Source: Actinomycetes bacterium (GTDB taxonomy: Bacteria; Actinomycetota; Actinomycetes; Mycobacteriales; Mycobacteriaceae). From it: 22,752 nt of DNA. Positions within the stretch are counted from its first letter, which is position 1, and every line of letters begins with the position of its first letter. Positions 1-7,298 of this stretch are shown here, piece after piece. The position numbers and the translations under genes were made by a program. The DNA is taken from positions 1 through 22,752 of the forward strand of contig JAEXZY010000012.1 in the NCBI GenBank assembly GCA_023404955.1. Reading direction: 5' to 3'. The notes beneath the pieces were generated by a model, which saw only the letters and a program-made list of their open reading frames with translations, did not search any database and had not been told where the DNA came from.

Positions 1-312
1 GGCGATGGGGGCGCCGCCGGGACGGGCGGCGCCGGGGGTGCAGGCGGAGCCGGCGGCAGTGGCGGCGACGCCGGCGAGAGCGGCCGGGGCGGGCTGTTCG
101 GCCGCAAGGGTGCCGCAGGCCAGGCCGGTACCGACGGCCAGGAAGGCAAGTCCGGGGCGGACGGCGCGGACGGTACTGCCGGCTCGAGAGGCTTCAGTGG
201 CCGATACGGCAAGTCCGGCGACCTGGGTAGGGCCGGCAACGACGGCCAGTCAGGCTCGGCGGGCCAAGCCGGACAGCCCGGGAAGAACGGCAACAAGGGC
301 AAAGAGGACTGA
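1..312 (+). CDS. Collagen-like Gly-X-Y repeat protein, C-terminal part
   Basis: Partial gene; the 5' end lies outside the window. Reading from base 1, 103 residues precede a TGA at 310-312. Glycine occupies every third position without a break: 34 consecutive Gly-X-Y triplets and a final Asp. The first third is rich in Gly-Gly-Ala and resembles a mycobacterial PGRS tract. From about residue 31 the X and Y positions become charged or polar (Lys, Asp, Glu, Gln, Ser, Arg), with triplets such as GKS, GAD, GQE and GQP, which is closer to bacterial collagen-like proteins. Proline is scarce, so a stable triple helix is not assured. No anchor, membrane segment or cysteine is visible in this part. It reads toward the aminotransferase gene 65 nt downstream. 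Function unknown; a cell-surface or secreted structural protein is an inference from composition. Confidence 0.75.
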   Translation, partial: GDGGAAGTGGAGGAGGAGGSGGDAGESGRGGLFGRKGAAGQAGTDGQEGKSGADGADGTAGSRGFSGRYGKSGDLGRAGNDGQSGSAGQAGQPGKNGNKGKED

Positions 313-377
313 TCTGAGCTGCCCCGATGGCGGGCGGTCGGGAAAACCGCTGGACGGATCGTGGGAAGATCGTTGTC

Positions 378-1643
378 ATGACGACCCACCAGGCGCCGTG
401 GCAGCAGGGTAGCCAGCATGCGCGTCAGCGAGTGTTCCAGCAGTCCAGCAAGCTGCAGGACGTCCTCTACGAGATCCGCGGACCCGTACACGAGCACGCC
501 TCGCGCCTGGAGTCCGAGGGCCACCGCATCCTGAAGCTCAACATCGGCAACCCCGCGCCGTTCGGCTTCGAGGCGCCCGACGTCATCATGCGCGACATCA
601 TCGCGGCCCTCCCGTATGCGCAGGGCTACTCGGACTCCAAGGGCATCGTCAGCGCCCGCCGCGCCGTGTTCACCCGCTACGAACTGGTCGACGGGTTCCC
701 GCGCTTCGACATCGACGACGTGTTCCTCGGCAACGGCGCCTCCGAGCTCATCCAGATGGTGTTGCAGGCGCTGCTCGACAACGGCGATCAGGTGCTGATC
801 CCGGCGCCCGACTACCCACTGTGGACCGCCTGCACGTCGTTGGCCGGCGGCACTCCGGTGCACTACCTGTGTGACGAGACCCAGGGCTGGAATCCCGACG
901 TCGCCGACCTCGAGTCGAAGATCACCGACCGCACCAAGGCGATCGTCGTCATCAACCCGAACAACCCGACCGGCGCGGTGTACAGCCGCGAGACGCTGGA
1001 GCAGATCGCGGAGCTGGCCCGCAAGCACCAGCTGCTGCTGCTCTCCGACGAGATCTACGACAAGATCCTCTACGACGACGCCCAGCACATCTCGATGGCG
1101 TCGGTCGCGCCCGACGTGCTGACGCTGACGTTCAACGGGTTGTCGAAGGCGTACCGCGTCGCGGGCTACCGGTCCGGGTGGTTGGTGATCACCGGGCCGA
1201 AGGAGAACGCCGGCAGCTTCATCGAAGGCATCAGCCTGCTGGCGAACATGCGGCTGTGCCCGAATGTGCCTGCCCAGCATGCGATTCAGGTTGCGCTCGG
1301 CGGCCATCAGAGCATCGACGATCTCGTCCTACCGGGCGGCCGCCTGCTCGAGCAGCGAGATGTGGCGTGGGGCAAGCTCAACGACATCCCCGGCGTCTCC
1401 TGTGTGAAGCCGCAGGGTGCGCTGTATGCCTTCCCGCGGTTGGACCCTGAGGTCTACGAGATCCACGACGACGAGCAGTTGGTGCTCGACCTGCTGCTGC
1501 AGGAGAAGATCCTGGTCGTGCAGGGCACCGGGTTCAATTGGCCCACACCCGATCACCTGCGCATCGTGACGCTGCCCTGGGCACGCGATCTGTCCAACGC
1601 CATCGAGCGGCTGGGCAACTTCCTGGTCAGCTATCGGCAGTGA
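378..1643 (+). CDS. aspC: PLP-dependent aminotransferase, AspC/AlaA type
   Basis: A 421-residue fold-type I aminotransferase of class I/II. It matches my recollection of M. tuberculosis Rv0337c over nearly its full length; that gene is annotated aspC, and relatives act as glutamate-pyruvate (AlaA-like) transaminases. Visible motifs are NPNNPTGAVYS (substrate/PLP region), LLLLSDEIYDKILYDD (the Asp that contacts the PLP pyridine nitrogen), FNGLSKAYRVAGYRSGW (Schiff-base lysine in SLSK-like context, then the phosphate-binding Arg) and a C-terminal LRIVTLPW arginine motif. The ATG at 378 was chosen over the in-frame ATG at 327 because homologues begin MTT and a GGAAGA Shine-Dalgarno-like stretch lies about 9 nt upstream. 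Cytosolic; probably supplies alanine, aspartate or glutamate interconversion. The 3' end overlaps the convergent DUF4304-like gene by 17 nt. Confidence 0.95.
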   Translation: MTTHQAPWQQGSQHARQRVFQQSSKLQDVLYEIRGPVHEHASRLESEGHRILKLNIGNPAPFGFEAPDVIMRDIIAALPYAQGYSDSKGIVSARRAVFTRYELVDGFPRFDIDDVFLGNGASELIQMVLQALLDNGDQVLIPAPDYPLWTACTSLAGGTPVHYLCDETQGWNPDVADLESKITDRTKAIVVINPNNPTGAVYSRETLEQIAELARKHQLLLLSDEIYDKILYDDAQHISMASVAPDVLTLTFNGLSKAYRVAGYRSGWLVITGPKENAGSFIEGISLLANMRLCPNVPAQHAIQVALGGHQSIDDLVLPGGRLLEQRDVAWGKLNDIPGVSCVKPQGALYAFPRLDPEVYEIHDDEQLVLDLLLQEKILVVQGTGFNWPTPDHLRIVTLPWARDLSNAIERLGNFLVSYRQ

Positions 1644-2298
1644 CCGGGCCCAGGACGCCGCGCTCACTCAGCGTCGACGCCCACCGTCCCGTCTCCGCCC
1701 TGATCTCGCGGCTGTAGATCGACCACCGTTCTTGATGACCGAAGCAGTCCCGAAGTGTCGCCACGTAACGGGTCAACGTCTCGATGTCGCCGATCGCGGC
1801 GAGGTAGCAGCACGTGGTCTCGTAGGCGATGAGCAAATTGTTCTCGACGGCGTATCGGACCAGCGCCGCTGTGGAGTCCATCCGTTCGAGCGCATCCAGC
1901 AGTAGGCCGAGTCCCCGGCACAGCTGCCCGGCGAACGTCGTGATGTCGGTGTCCGGGCGCAACCGCAACTCGTACGGCAGCTCAGGAACCAACGATTCCC
2001 AGCGACGGCTCAACAGGTATCGATTGGCCCGGGTCCTGACCCGGCCCTGTTCCGCACACGCCGAATCGATCTCCACCGACGCCACCCCGACGTTGACGAA
2101 GAAGCCGTGCCAGCGCACGGATCCGTTGTGCCAGTTCTCCTGGAAGTCGATCACGTCGTCGAGCGCTCCCCGATGACGGCGGAACTCGTTGTTGATTCTC
2201 ACGAAGCCCCGTGCGCCGAGAAATTGCGCGACGTCTGTCGACATCATCGACTCGTATGCCCGCTTCATCGCCATCGTCTCGTTGCCTCGTCGTGCCAT
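1627..2298 (-). CDS. DUF4304-like domain protein
   Basis: A 223-residue soluble protein of unknown function. The first ~80 residues resemble the DUF4304 pattern: a short helix, FLGARGFVRINNEFRRH, a stretch ending IDFQENWHN, then WHGFFVNVGVASVE, which corresponds to the 'Q...F.vNlGv' core. The C-terminal half is predicted helical and rich in Leu, Arg and Tyr, with no motif I recognise. No signal peptide or membrane segment. ATG at 2298 is chosen because a GACGGGGGG run lies about 6 nt upstream; a second ATG lies nine codons in. It runs against aspC with a 17-nt overlap of coding ends and is divergent from the YibE/F gene, 119 nt away. DUF4304 proteins elsewhere often look like immunity- or toxin-neighbourhood proteins, but no partner is visible here, so no role is claimed. 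Confidence 0.7.
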   Translation of the reverse strand: MARRGNETMAMKRAYESMMSTDVAQFLGARGFVRINNEFRRHRGALDDVIDFQENWHNGSVRWHGFFVNVGVASVEIDSACAEQGRVRTRANRYLLSRRWESLVPELPYELRLRPDTDITTFAGQLCRGLGLLLDALERMDSTAALVRYAVENNLLIAYETTCCYLAAIGDIETLTRYVATLRDCFGHQERWSIYSREIRAETGRWASTLSERGVLGPVTADS

Positions 2299-2417
2299 AC
2301 CAACCCCCCGTCAGATCGATTGAGAAGAACACTAAGCCCGTCGAAGGGGGCTGTTCCGCAGCAATTTCCACGGCAGGCCAGGTAGCCCAACCAGTTGCAC
2401 CGCCTACTCTGTCGAAG

Positions 2418-3650
2418 GTGGCGCACTCGCATTCCCATTCGCACTCGCTGGGTGGTCCGTCACCACTGGGCCCGCTGGCCGCCAAGATCGTCGTGATCCT
2501 TCTCGCCGTCTGCGGTGTCGCGGTGGTGATCGGGTTGGCACTGCTGTGGCCCAGCAGTCAGAAGGCCGATATCCCGCTGCCGTTCCAGAACAGTGCGGGC
2601 GGTGCCGTCACCACCGAGGCGGGCCACGTCGTGTCGAGCCGGACCGCGACCTGCGGCAGTCCGTCGGCGGGCGCGGTGTTGACCGCCGATCCGCTCCCGG
2701 CGCCCGGTGAGGGAGCCGAGTGCGTGCAGACGATGGTCGACATCGATTCCGGACCGAATCAGGGCGCGACGACGCTGCTCGAGTTCAGCGGCGGCCCCGG
2801 GCAACCCCATCTGGCCGTCGGCGACGACATCCGCCTCAGCCGGCAGGTCGACGACGCCGGAACCACGAGTTACGCGTTCTTCGACTACGAGCGGACGTGG
2901 GCGCTGACGGCGCTGGCCGCGGTGTTCGCGGTGGTGATCGTCGCGGTAGCCGGATGGCGGGGGCTGCGCGCGCTGGTCGGAATCGTGATCGCGTTCGGCG
3001 TGCTGGTGGTGTTCCTGCTGCCGGCGTTGCGCGACGGCGCACCCGCGGTTCCGGTCGCGGTGGTGGCGTCGGCAGCGATCCTGTTCGCGGTCATATATCT
3101 CGCGCACGGGGTCAGCCTGCGGACCAGTGCGGCACTGCTGGGCACACTGACCTCACTTCTGGTCGCCGCGCTGCTGTCCTGGGGTGCAATCGAAGTCGCC
3201 CACCTGACCGGATTGTCGGAGGACCAGAACAACGAGGTCGCCGCGTACCTCGGCAACGTGTCGATCACCGGATTGCTGTTGGCGGGCTTCATCATCGGCT
3301 CTCTGGGTGTGCTCAACGACGTGACCATCACGCAGGCGTCGGCTGTGTTCGAACTCGCCGGGGTCGAATCGGCGAGTCGACGGGCCGTTTTCGTGGGCGC
3401 GATGCGGGTGGGGCGCGACCACATCGCCAGCACCGTCTACACGCTGGTGCTCGCCTACGCGGGCAGCGCGCTACCGCTGCTGCTGTTGTTCAGCGTTGCC
3501 AATCGGAGCCTGGGTGACGTGCTGACCAGTGAGAGCGTGGCGATCGAGATCGCCCGGTCGGCAGTGGGTGGTATCGCGCTGGCCCTGTCGGTGCCGCTGA
3601 CGACGGGCATCGCCGCGGTGCTGGCGACGCCGCGCGGGGCGGCAGGTTAG
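2418..3650 (+). CDS. YibE/F family multipass membrane protein
   Basis: A 410-residue integral membrane protein of the YibE/F family, whose function is poorly known. After a His-Ser repeat (residues 3-10) there is a membrane segment near 22-44, an extracytoplasmic domain of about 110 residues with two cysteines (79, 102), then about six to seven membrane segments from residue ~161 to 403. Family-typical motifs are GVLNDVTITQASAVFEL (298-314), GRDHIASTVYTLVLAYAG (332-349) and LPLLLLF (352-358). The GTG at 2418 gives a start just before the His-Ser tract; the frame stays open upstream to 2211, but that part overlaps the divergent DUF4304-like gene and looks non-coding. No strong Shine-Dalgarno is visible, so the start is less certain than the gene. 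It ends 35 nt before the molybdenum hydroxylase genes, possibly co-transcribed. Confidence 0.88.
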   Translation: MAHSHSHSHSLGGPSPLGPLAAKIVVILLAVCGVAVVIGLALLWPSSQKADIPLPFQNSAGGAVTTEAGHVVSSRTATCGSPSAGAVLTADPLPAPGEGAECVQTMVDIDSGPNQGATTLLEFSGGPGQPHLAVGDDIRLSRQVDDAGTTSYAFFDYERTWALTALAAVFAVVIVAVAGWRGLRALVGIVIAFGVLVVFLLPALRDGAPAVPVAVVASAAILFAVIYLAHGVSLRTSAALLGTLTSLLVAALLSWGAIEVAHLTGLSEDQNNEVAAYLGNVSITGLLLAGFIIGSLGVLNDVTITQASAVFELAGVESASRRAVFVGAMRVGRDHIASTVYTLVLAYAGSALPLLLLFSVANRSLGDVLTSESVAIEIARSAVGGIALALSVPLTTGIAAVLATPRGAAG

Positions 3651-3685
3651 CGTTTGACGCTGATCGCGCCGGGTACCCGCCCGCG

Positions 3686-4198
3686 GTGAATCACGCCTCC
3701 TCGGTGACGTTGCGCGTCGACGGCCGCGAATACGAGTTGACCCTCGACAACCGGGTCACCCTGCTCGACGCGCTGCGCGAGCATCTGGGCGTGACCGCTC
3801 CGAAGAAGGGTTGCGACCACGGCCAGTGCGGCTCGTGCACGGTGCTCGTGGACGGCCGCCGGGTCACCAGTTGCCTGATCTTCGCCGTTGCCGCCGACGG
3901 CGCAGGGGTGACCACAGCCGCAGGCCTGGGCACCGACGCGGACCTGCACCCGGTGGCGCAGGCCTTCCAGGACGAGGACGCGTTCCAGTGCGGCTACTGC
4001 ACGCCGGGCCAGATCTGTTCTGCGGTGGGAATGTTGGACGAGGTCAAGTCGGGCGCACCGAGCTTCGTCACCGATGAGCTGGACAGCACACCGGAGCTCG
4101 ACGACGACGAGATCCGGGAGCGCATGAGCGGCAATCTGTGTCGCTGCGCCGCTTACCCCAACATCGTCGCCGCGATCAGCAGGGCGGCGCGGCCGTGA
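3686..4198 (+). CDS. Molybdenum hydroxylase, 2Fe-2S subunit (PaoA/YagT-like)
   Basis: A 170-residue small subunit of a xanthine dehydrogenase-family molybdenum hydroxylase. The plant-type ferredoxin domain has Cys43, Cys48, Cys51 and Cys63 (CDHGQCGSC...C) for the distal cluster. The helical [2Fe-2S] domain has CGYC (102, 105) and CRC (152, 154) for the proximal cluster, ending with the GNLCRCxAYPNI signature typical of PaoA/YagT-like subunits. Electrons pass from the molybdenum centre through these clusters to the FAD subunit. Unlike E. coli PaoA, no twin-arginine signal precedes the domain, so the enzyme is predicted cytoplasmic. The start is GTG 3686. The stop TGA overlaps the GTG of the next gene by 4 nt, which supports translational coupling in a three-gene operon. 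Substrate (aldehyde, purine or N-heterocycle) cannot be told from sequence. Confidence 0.95.
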   Translation: MNHASSVTLRVDGREYELTLDNRVTLLDALREHLGVTAPKKGCDHGQCGSCTVLVDGRRVTSCLIFAVAADGAGVTTAAGLGTDADLHPVAQAFQDEDAFQCGYCTPGQICSAVGMLDEVKSGAPSFVTDELDSTPELDDDEIRERMSGNLCRCAAYPNIVAAISRAARP

Positions 4199-5187
4199 AG
4201 CCGTTCACCTATCACCTCGCGACGAGCCCCGCCGATGCCGTGGCCACGTTGACCGCGCACCCCGGTGCCGCCTACCTCGGGGGCGGTACCAATCTGGTCG
4301 ACCACATGAAACTCGGAATCGCAGAACCGGATCTGCTCGTCGACGTGAGCCGCCTCGACCTCGACGACATCACCGGAACCGACGGCGGCGGGGTGCGCAT
4401 CGGCGCCAATGTACGCAACAGTGACCTTGCTGCCCACTCGCTGATCCGCTCGCGGTATCCGGTGCTCTCGCGGGCCATGCTGTCGGCAGCATCCGGCCAG
4501 CTCCGCAATGCGGCGACCACAGCGGGAAACCTGTTGCAACGCACGCGTTGTGCGTACTTCCAAGACGTCACCACGCCGTGCAACAAGCGGCAGCCCGGTG
4601 CCGGCTGCTCGGCGGTCGGCGGGTACGTGCGCTATCACGCCATCCTCGGCGCCTCACCGCAATGCGTCGCCACCCATCCGTCGGACATGGCGGTGGCGAT
4701 GAGTGCGCTGGACGCCGTCGTGCTGGTCGAAGGTGCCGACGGTCAACGCCGCATCTCCGCACGTGACTTTCACCGGCTTCCCGGCGACGAGCCGGATCGC
4801 GACACGGTGCTCGAACGCGGGGAACTGATCACCGCGGTTGAGGTCCCCGCACCGCCGGCCCACGCCGTTTCGGACTACCGCAAGGTCCGCGACCGCGCCT
4901 CATATGCGTTCGCGTTGGTGTCGGTCGCCGCAGAGCTGAGCTTCGACGGCGACCGGATAGCCACCGCGCGCATTGCACTGGGAGGCGTCGCACACAAGCC
5001 CTGGCGCGCCCGGTACATCGAAGAACACCTGATCGGCGCGGCGGTAACCGAAGAGACCTTCGCCGCTGCGGTTGACGCCGAGCTCGCTCACGCACAACCG
5101 CTGCCCGGCAACGAGTTCAAGGTCGACCTTGCGCGCCGCACGTTGCTAGCACAGCTGCGCATGCTCACCGAACGGGGCCGGCAGTGA
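4195..5187 (+). CDS. Molybdenum hydroxylase, FAD subunit with extra Fe-S cysteines (PaoB/YagS-like)
   Basis: A 330-residue medium subunit with a CO dehydrogenase-type FAD domain. YLGGGTNLVDHMK (27-39) is the FAD pyrophosphate-binding loop, and the RNAATTAGNL motif (104-113) is the second FAD-contact region. Directly after it lies an insertion with Cys119, Cys129, Cys138 and Cys157, in QRTRCAYF...CNKRQPGAGC form. In E. coli PaoB the equivalent cysteines bind an additional [4Fe-4S] cluster, so this is inferred to be an FAD plus 4Fe-4S protein and not a plain xanthine dehydrogenase FAD subunit. The start is GTG 4195, inside the stop of the upstream gene (GTGA overlap). The open frame extends upstream to 4138, but the overlap and family start favour 4195. 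It overlaps the next gene by another GTGA. Confidence 0.94.
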   Translation: MKPFTYHLATSPADAVATLTAHPGAAYLGGGTNLVDHMKLGIAEPDLLVDVSRLDLDDITGTDGGGVRIGANVRNSDLAAHSLIRSRYPVLSRAMLSAASGQLRNAATTAGNLLQRTRCAYFQDVTTPCNKRQPGAGCSAVGGYVRYHAILGASPQCVATHPSDMAVAMSALDAVVLVEGADGQRRISARDFHRLPGDEPDRDTVLERGELITAVEVPAPPAHAVSDYRKVRDRASYAFALVSVAAELSFDGDRIATARIALGGVAHKPWRARYIEEHLIGAAVTEETFAAAVDAELAHAQPLPGNEFKVDLARRTLLAQLRMLTERGRQ

Positions 5188-7298
5188 CGTCTCAGACCTC
5201 TCCCCTCGATCCTCACGCCATCGGTGAGCCTGTCGCCCGCCGGGACGGCCCCGCGAAGGTCACCGGCACCGCGCCGTACGCCTTCGAGCACCATGTCGAA
5301 GGTCCCGCCTACCTGCACCCGATCCAGGCAACCATCGCGCGCGGGCGGGTCACCGCGATGGACGTCGACGCGGCACGCGGGGTCAGCGGTGTGCTCGACG
5401 TGCTCACCGTGTTCGACGCGCCCGCGCTTGCGGACAGCTCCGACGGCGAGCTCGCGATCCTTCAGGATGCCCGCGTGCATTTCCGTGGTCAGATCATCGG
5501 CGGCGTGGTGGCCGAGTCGGCCGAAATCGCCAGGGAAGCAGCAGCTCTGGTGCTGCCCGAGTACTTGGCCGAGCCGCATGACGCGCAGCTACGGGTCGAT
5601 CACCCCGGGCTCTACACCCCGGAATCGGTGAACCCGTCGTACCCGCCGGACTCCGACGACGGGGACGTGGACGCCGCGATGGCCCAGGCGCAAGTCACCG
5701 TGGATCACACCTACGAGACGCCGATCGAGCACAACAACCCGATGGAGCCCCACGCGTGCATCGCGCAGTGGAGCACCAGCGACGGCGCCCCCGAGGTGAC
5801 GATCTACGACTCGACGCAGGGCGTGCACGTGGTGCGTAAGACGATGGCACCGATCTTCGGCCTGGAGGTCGACCAGCTGCGTGTCATCGCACCGTACGTC
5901 GGCGGCGGTTTCGGCTCCAAAGGTGCACCGCACGCGCACAACACACTGGTGCTGCTCGCGGCGCAGCGTGCCGGCGGGCGACCGGTGAAGCTGGCGTTGA
6001 CCCGTCAGCAGATGTTCGCGCTCGTCGGCTACCGTACCCCGACGATCCAGCGGATCCGGCTGGGCGCAGACGCCGACGGTCGACTCACCGCGATCAGCCA
6101 CGAGGTCGTCGAACAGACCTCGACAGTCAAGGAATTCGCGGAACAGACGGCGGTGACGACGCGGAAGATGTACGCCGCGCCCAACCGCCGCACGTCTCAC
6201 CGGTTGGCCGCACTGGACGTGCCGGTACCGTTCTGGATGCGCGCCCCGGGGGAATGTCCCGGCACCTATGCCGCCGAAGTAGCGATGGACGAACTCGCGG
6301 TCGCGTGCGGCATCGATCCCATCGACCTGCGCGTCCGCAACGACCCGGACACGGATCCTGAGACCGGCAACCCGTGGTCGAGCCGAAAGTTGGTGCAGTG
6401 CTTGCAGCTAGGGGCTGATCGCTTCGGCTGGTCGTCGTGGGACCGAGCCGCGGGCCGGCACCGCGCGGGCGACTGGTACCGAGGTGTCGGCGTCGCATCC
6501 GCGACCTATCCGGCGATGCAGATGCCGGGTAACACCGCCCGCATCACCTACGAACGCGACGGCCATTACCTGGTCCAGATCGGGGCTGCCGACATCGGCA
6601 CTGGAACCTGGACAACGCTGACCCAGATCGCGGCGGATGCGTTGGGGTGCGGCGTAGACGCGGTGGAGTTGCAGATCGGTGACAGTGCGCTACCCGACGC
6701 GTCGGTGGCGGGCGGCTCGTCGGGCATCAATTCCTGGGGCCGTGCCATTGTCGCGGCAGCACAACGATTCCGGAGTGACCACGGCGATCCACCGGCGGTC
6801 GGCGCGACTACGGACGCCGAGGCGCCGGAGAACCCGGACGCCGAGACGATGACGCTGCAGTCCTTCGGCGCGCATTTCGTCGAGGCTCACGTCAACGCCG
6901 ACACCGGCGAGATCCGTGTCCCTCGGATGCTCGGCGTCTTCGACATCGGCCGCGCCATCAATCCGCGCACGCTGCGCTCGCAACTGATCGGCGGGATGAC
7001 GATGGGGTTGTCGATGGCGTTGCACGAGGAGAGCGTGCGCGATCCCCGCTTCGGGCACGTGGTCACTCAGGACCTGGCGACGTATCACTTCAGCGCCCAC
7101 GCGGACGTGGCCGACGTCGACGCGATATGGCTGAATGAGCCTGACCCGCACGCCAATCCGATGGGCTCACGCGGAGCCGGGGAGATCGGCATCGTCGGGT
7201 CGGCAGCGGCCGTCGTCAACGCGGTGTACCACGCGTGCGGTGTCCGGGTGCGCACCTTGCCCGTCACGCTGGACAAGGTGCTCGCCGGGCTCGCTTAG
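5184..7298 (+). CDS. Molybdenum hydroxylase, molybdopterin-binding subunit (PaoC/YagR-like)
   Basis: A 704-residue catalytic subunit carrying molybdopterin cytosine (or similar) dinucleotide. Visible features: an N-terminal a/b hammerhead domain (~15-130, VARRDGPAKVTGTAPYAFE), the molybdopterin-binding loop YVGGGFGSKG (238-247), RAPGECPGT (353-361) at the active-site pocket, and MGSRGAGEIGIVGSA near 660-674, with the probable catalytic base Glu667. Length fits the PaoC/YagR group (about 730) and not fused xanthine dehydrogenases. The start is GTG 5184, in a 4-nt overlap with the FAD gene. No XdhC-like insertion chaperone or molybdopterin-maturation gene is found in the window, so maturation must be encoded elsewhere. 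The 3' end meets the convergent propeller gene with a 4-nt overlap. Substrate unknown; aldehyde oxidation is the most economical guess. Confidence 0.95.
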   Translation: MTSQTSPLDPHAIGEPVARRDGPAKVTGTAPYAFEHHVEGPAYLHPIQATIARGRVTAMDVDAARGVSGVLDVLTVFDAPALADSSDGELAILQDARVHFRGQIIGGVVAESAEIAREAAALVLPEYLAEPHDAQLRVDHPGLYTPESVNPSYPPDSDDGDVDAAMAQAQVTVDHTYETPIEHNNPMEPHACIAQWSTSDGAPEVTIYDSTQGVHVVRKTMAPIFGLEVDQLRVIAPYVGGGFGSKGAPHAHNTLVLLAAQRAGGRPVKLALTRQQMFALVGYRTPTIQRIRLGADADGRLTAISHEVVEQTSTVKEFAEQTAVTTRKMYAAPNRRTSHRLAALDVPVPFWMRAPGECPGTYAAEVAMDELAVACGIDPIDLRVRNDPDTDPETGNPWSSRKLVQCLQLGADRFGWSSWDRAAGRHRAGDWYRGVGVASATYPAMQMPGNTARITYERDGHYLVQIGAADIGTGTWTTLTQIAADALGCGVDAVELQIGDSALPDASVAGGSSGINSWGRAIVAAAQRFRSDHGDPPAVGATTDAEAPENPDAETMTLQSFGAHFVEAHVNADTGEIRVPRMLGVFDIGRAINPRTLRSQLIGGMTMGLSMALHEESVRDPRFGHVVTQDLATYHFSAHADVADVDAIWLNEPDPHANPMGSRGAGEIGIVGSAAAVVNAVYHACGVRVRTLPVTLDKVLAGLA

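Noticed and set aside
1..312. PE_PGRS protein
   Set aside because: Only the first third is PGRS-like; the later charged Gly-X-Y triplets do not fit, and the N terminus needed to see a PE domain is outside the window.
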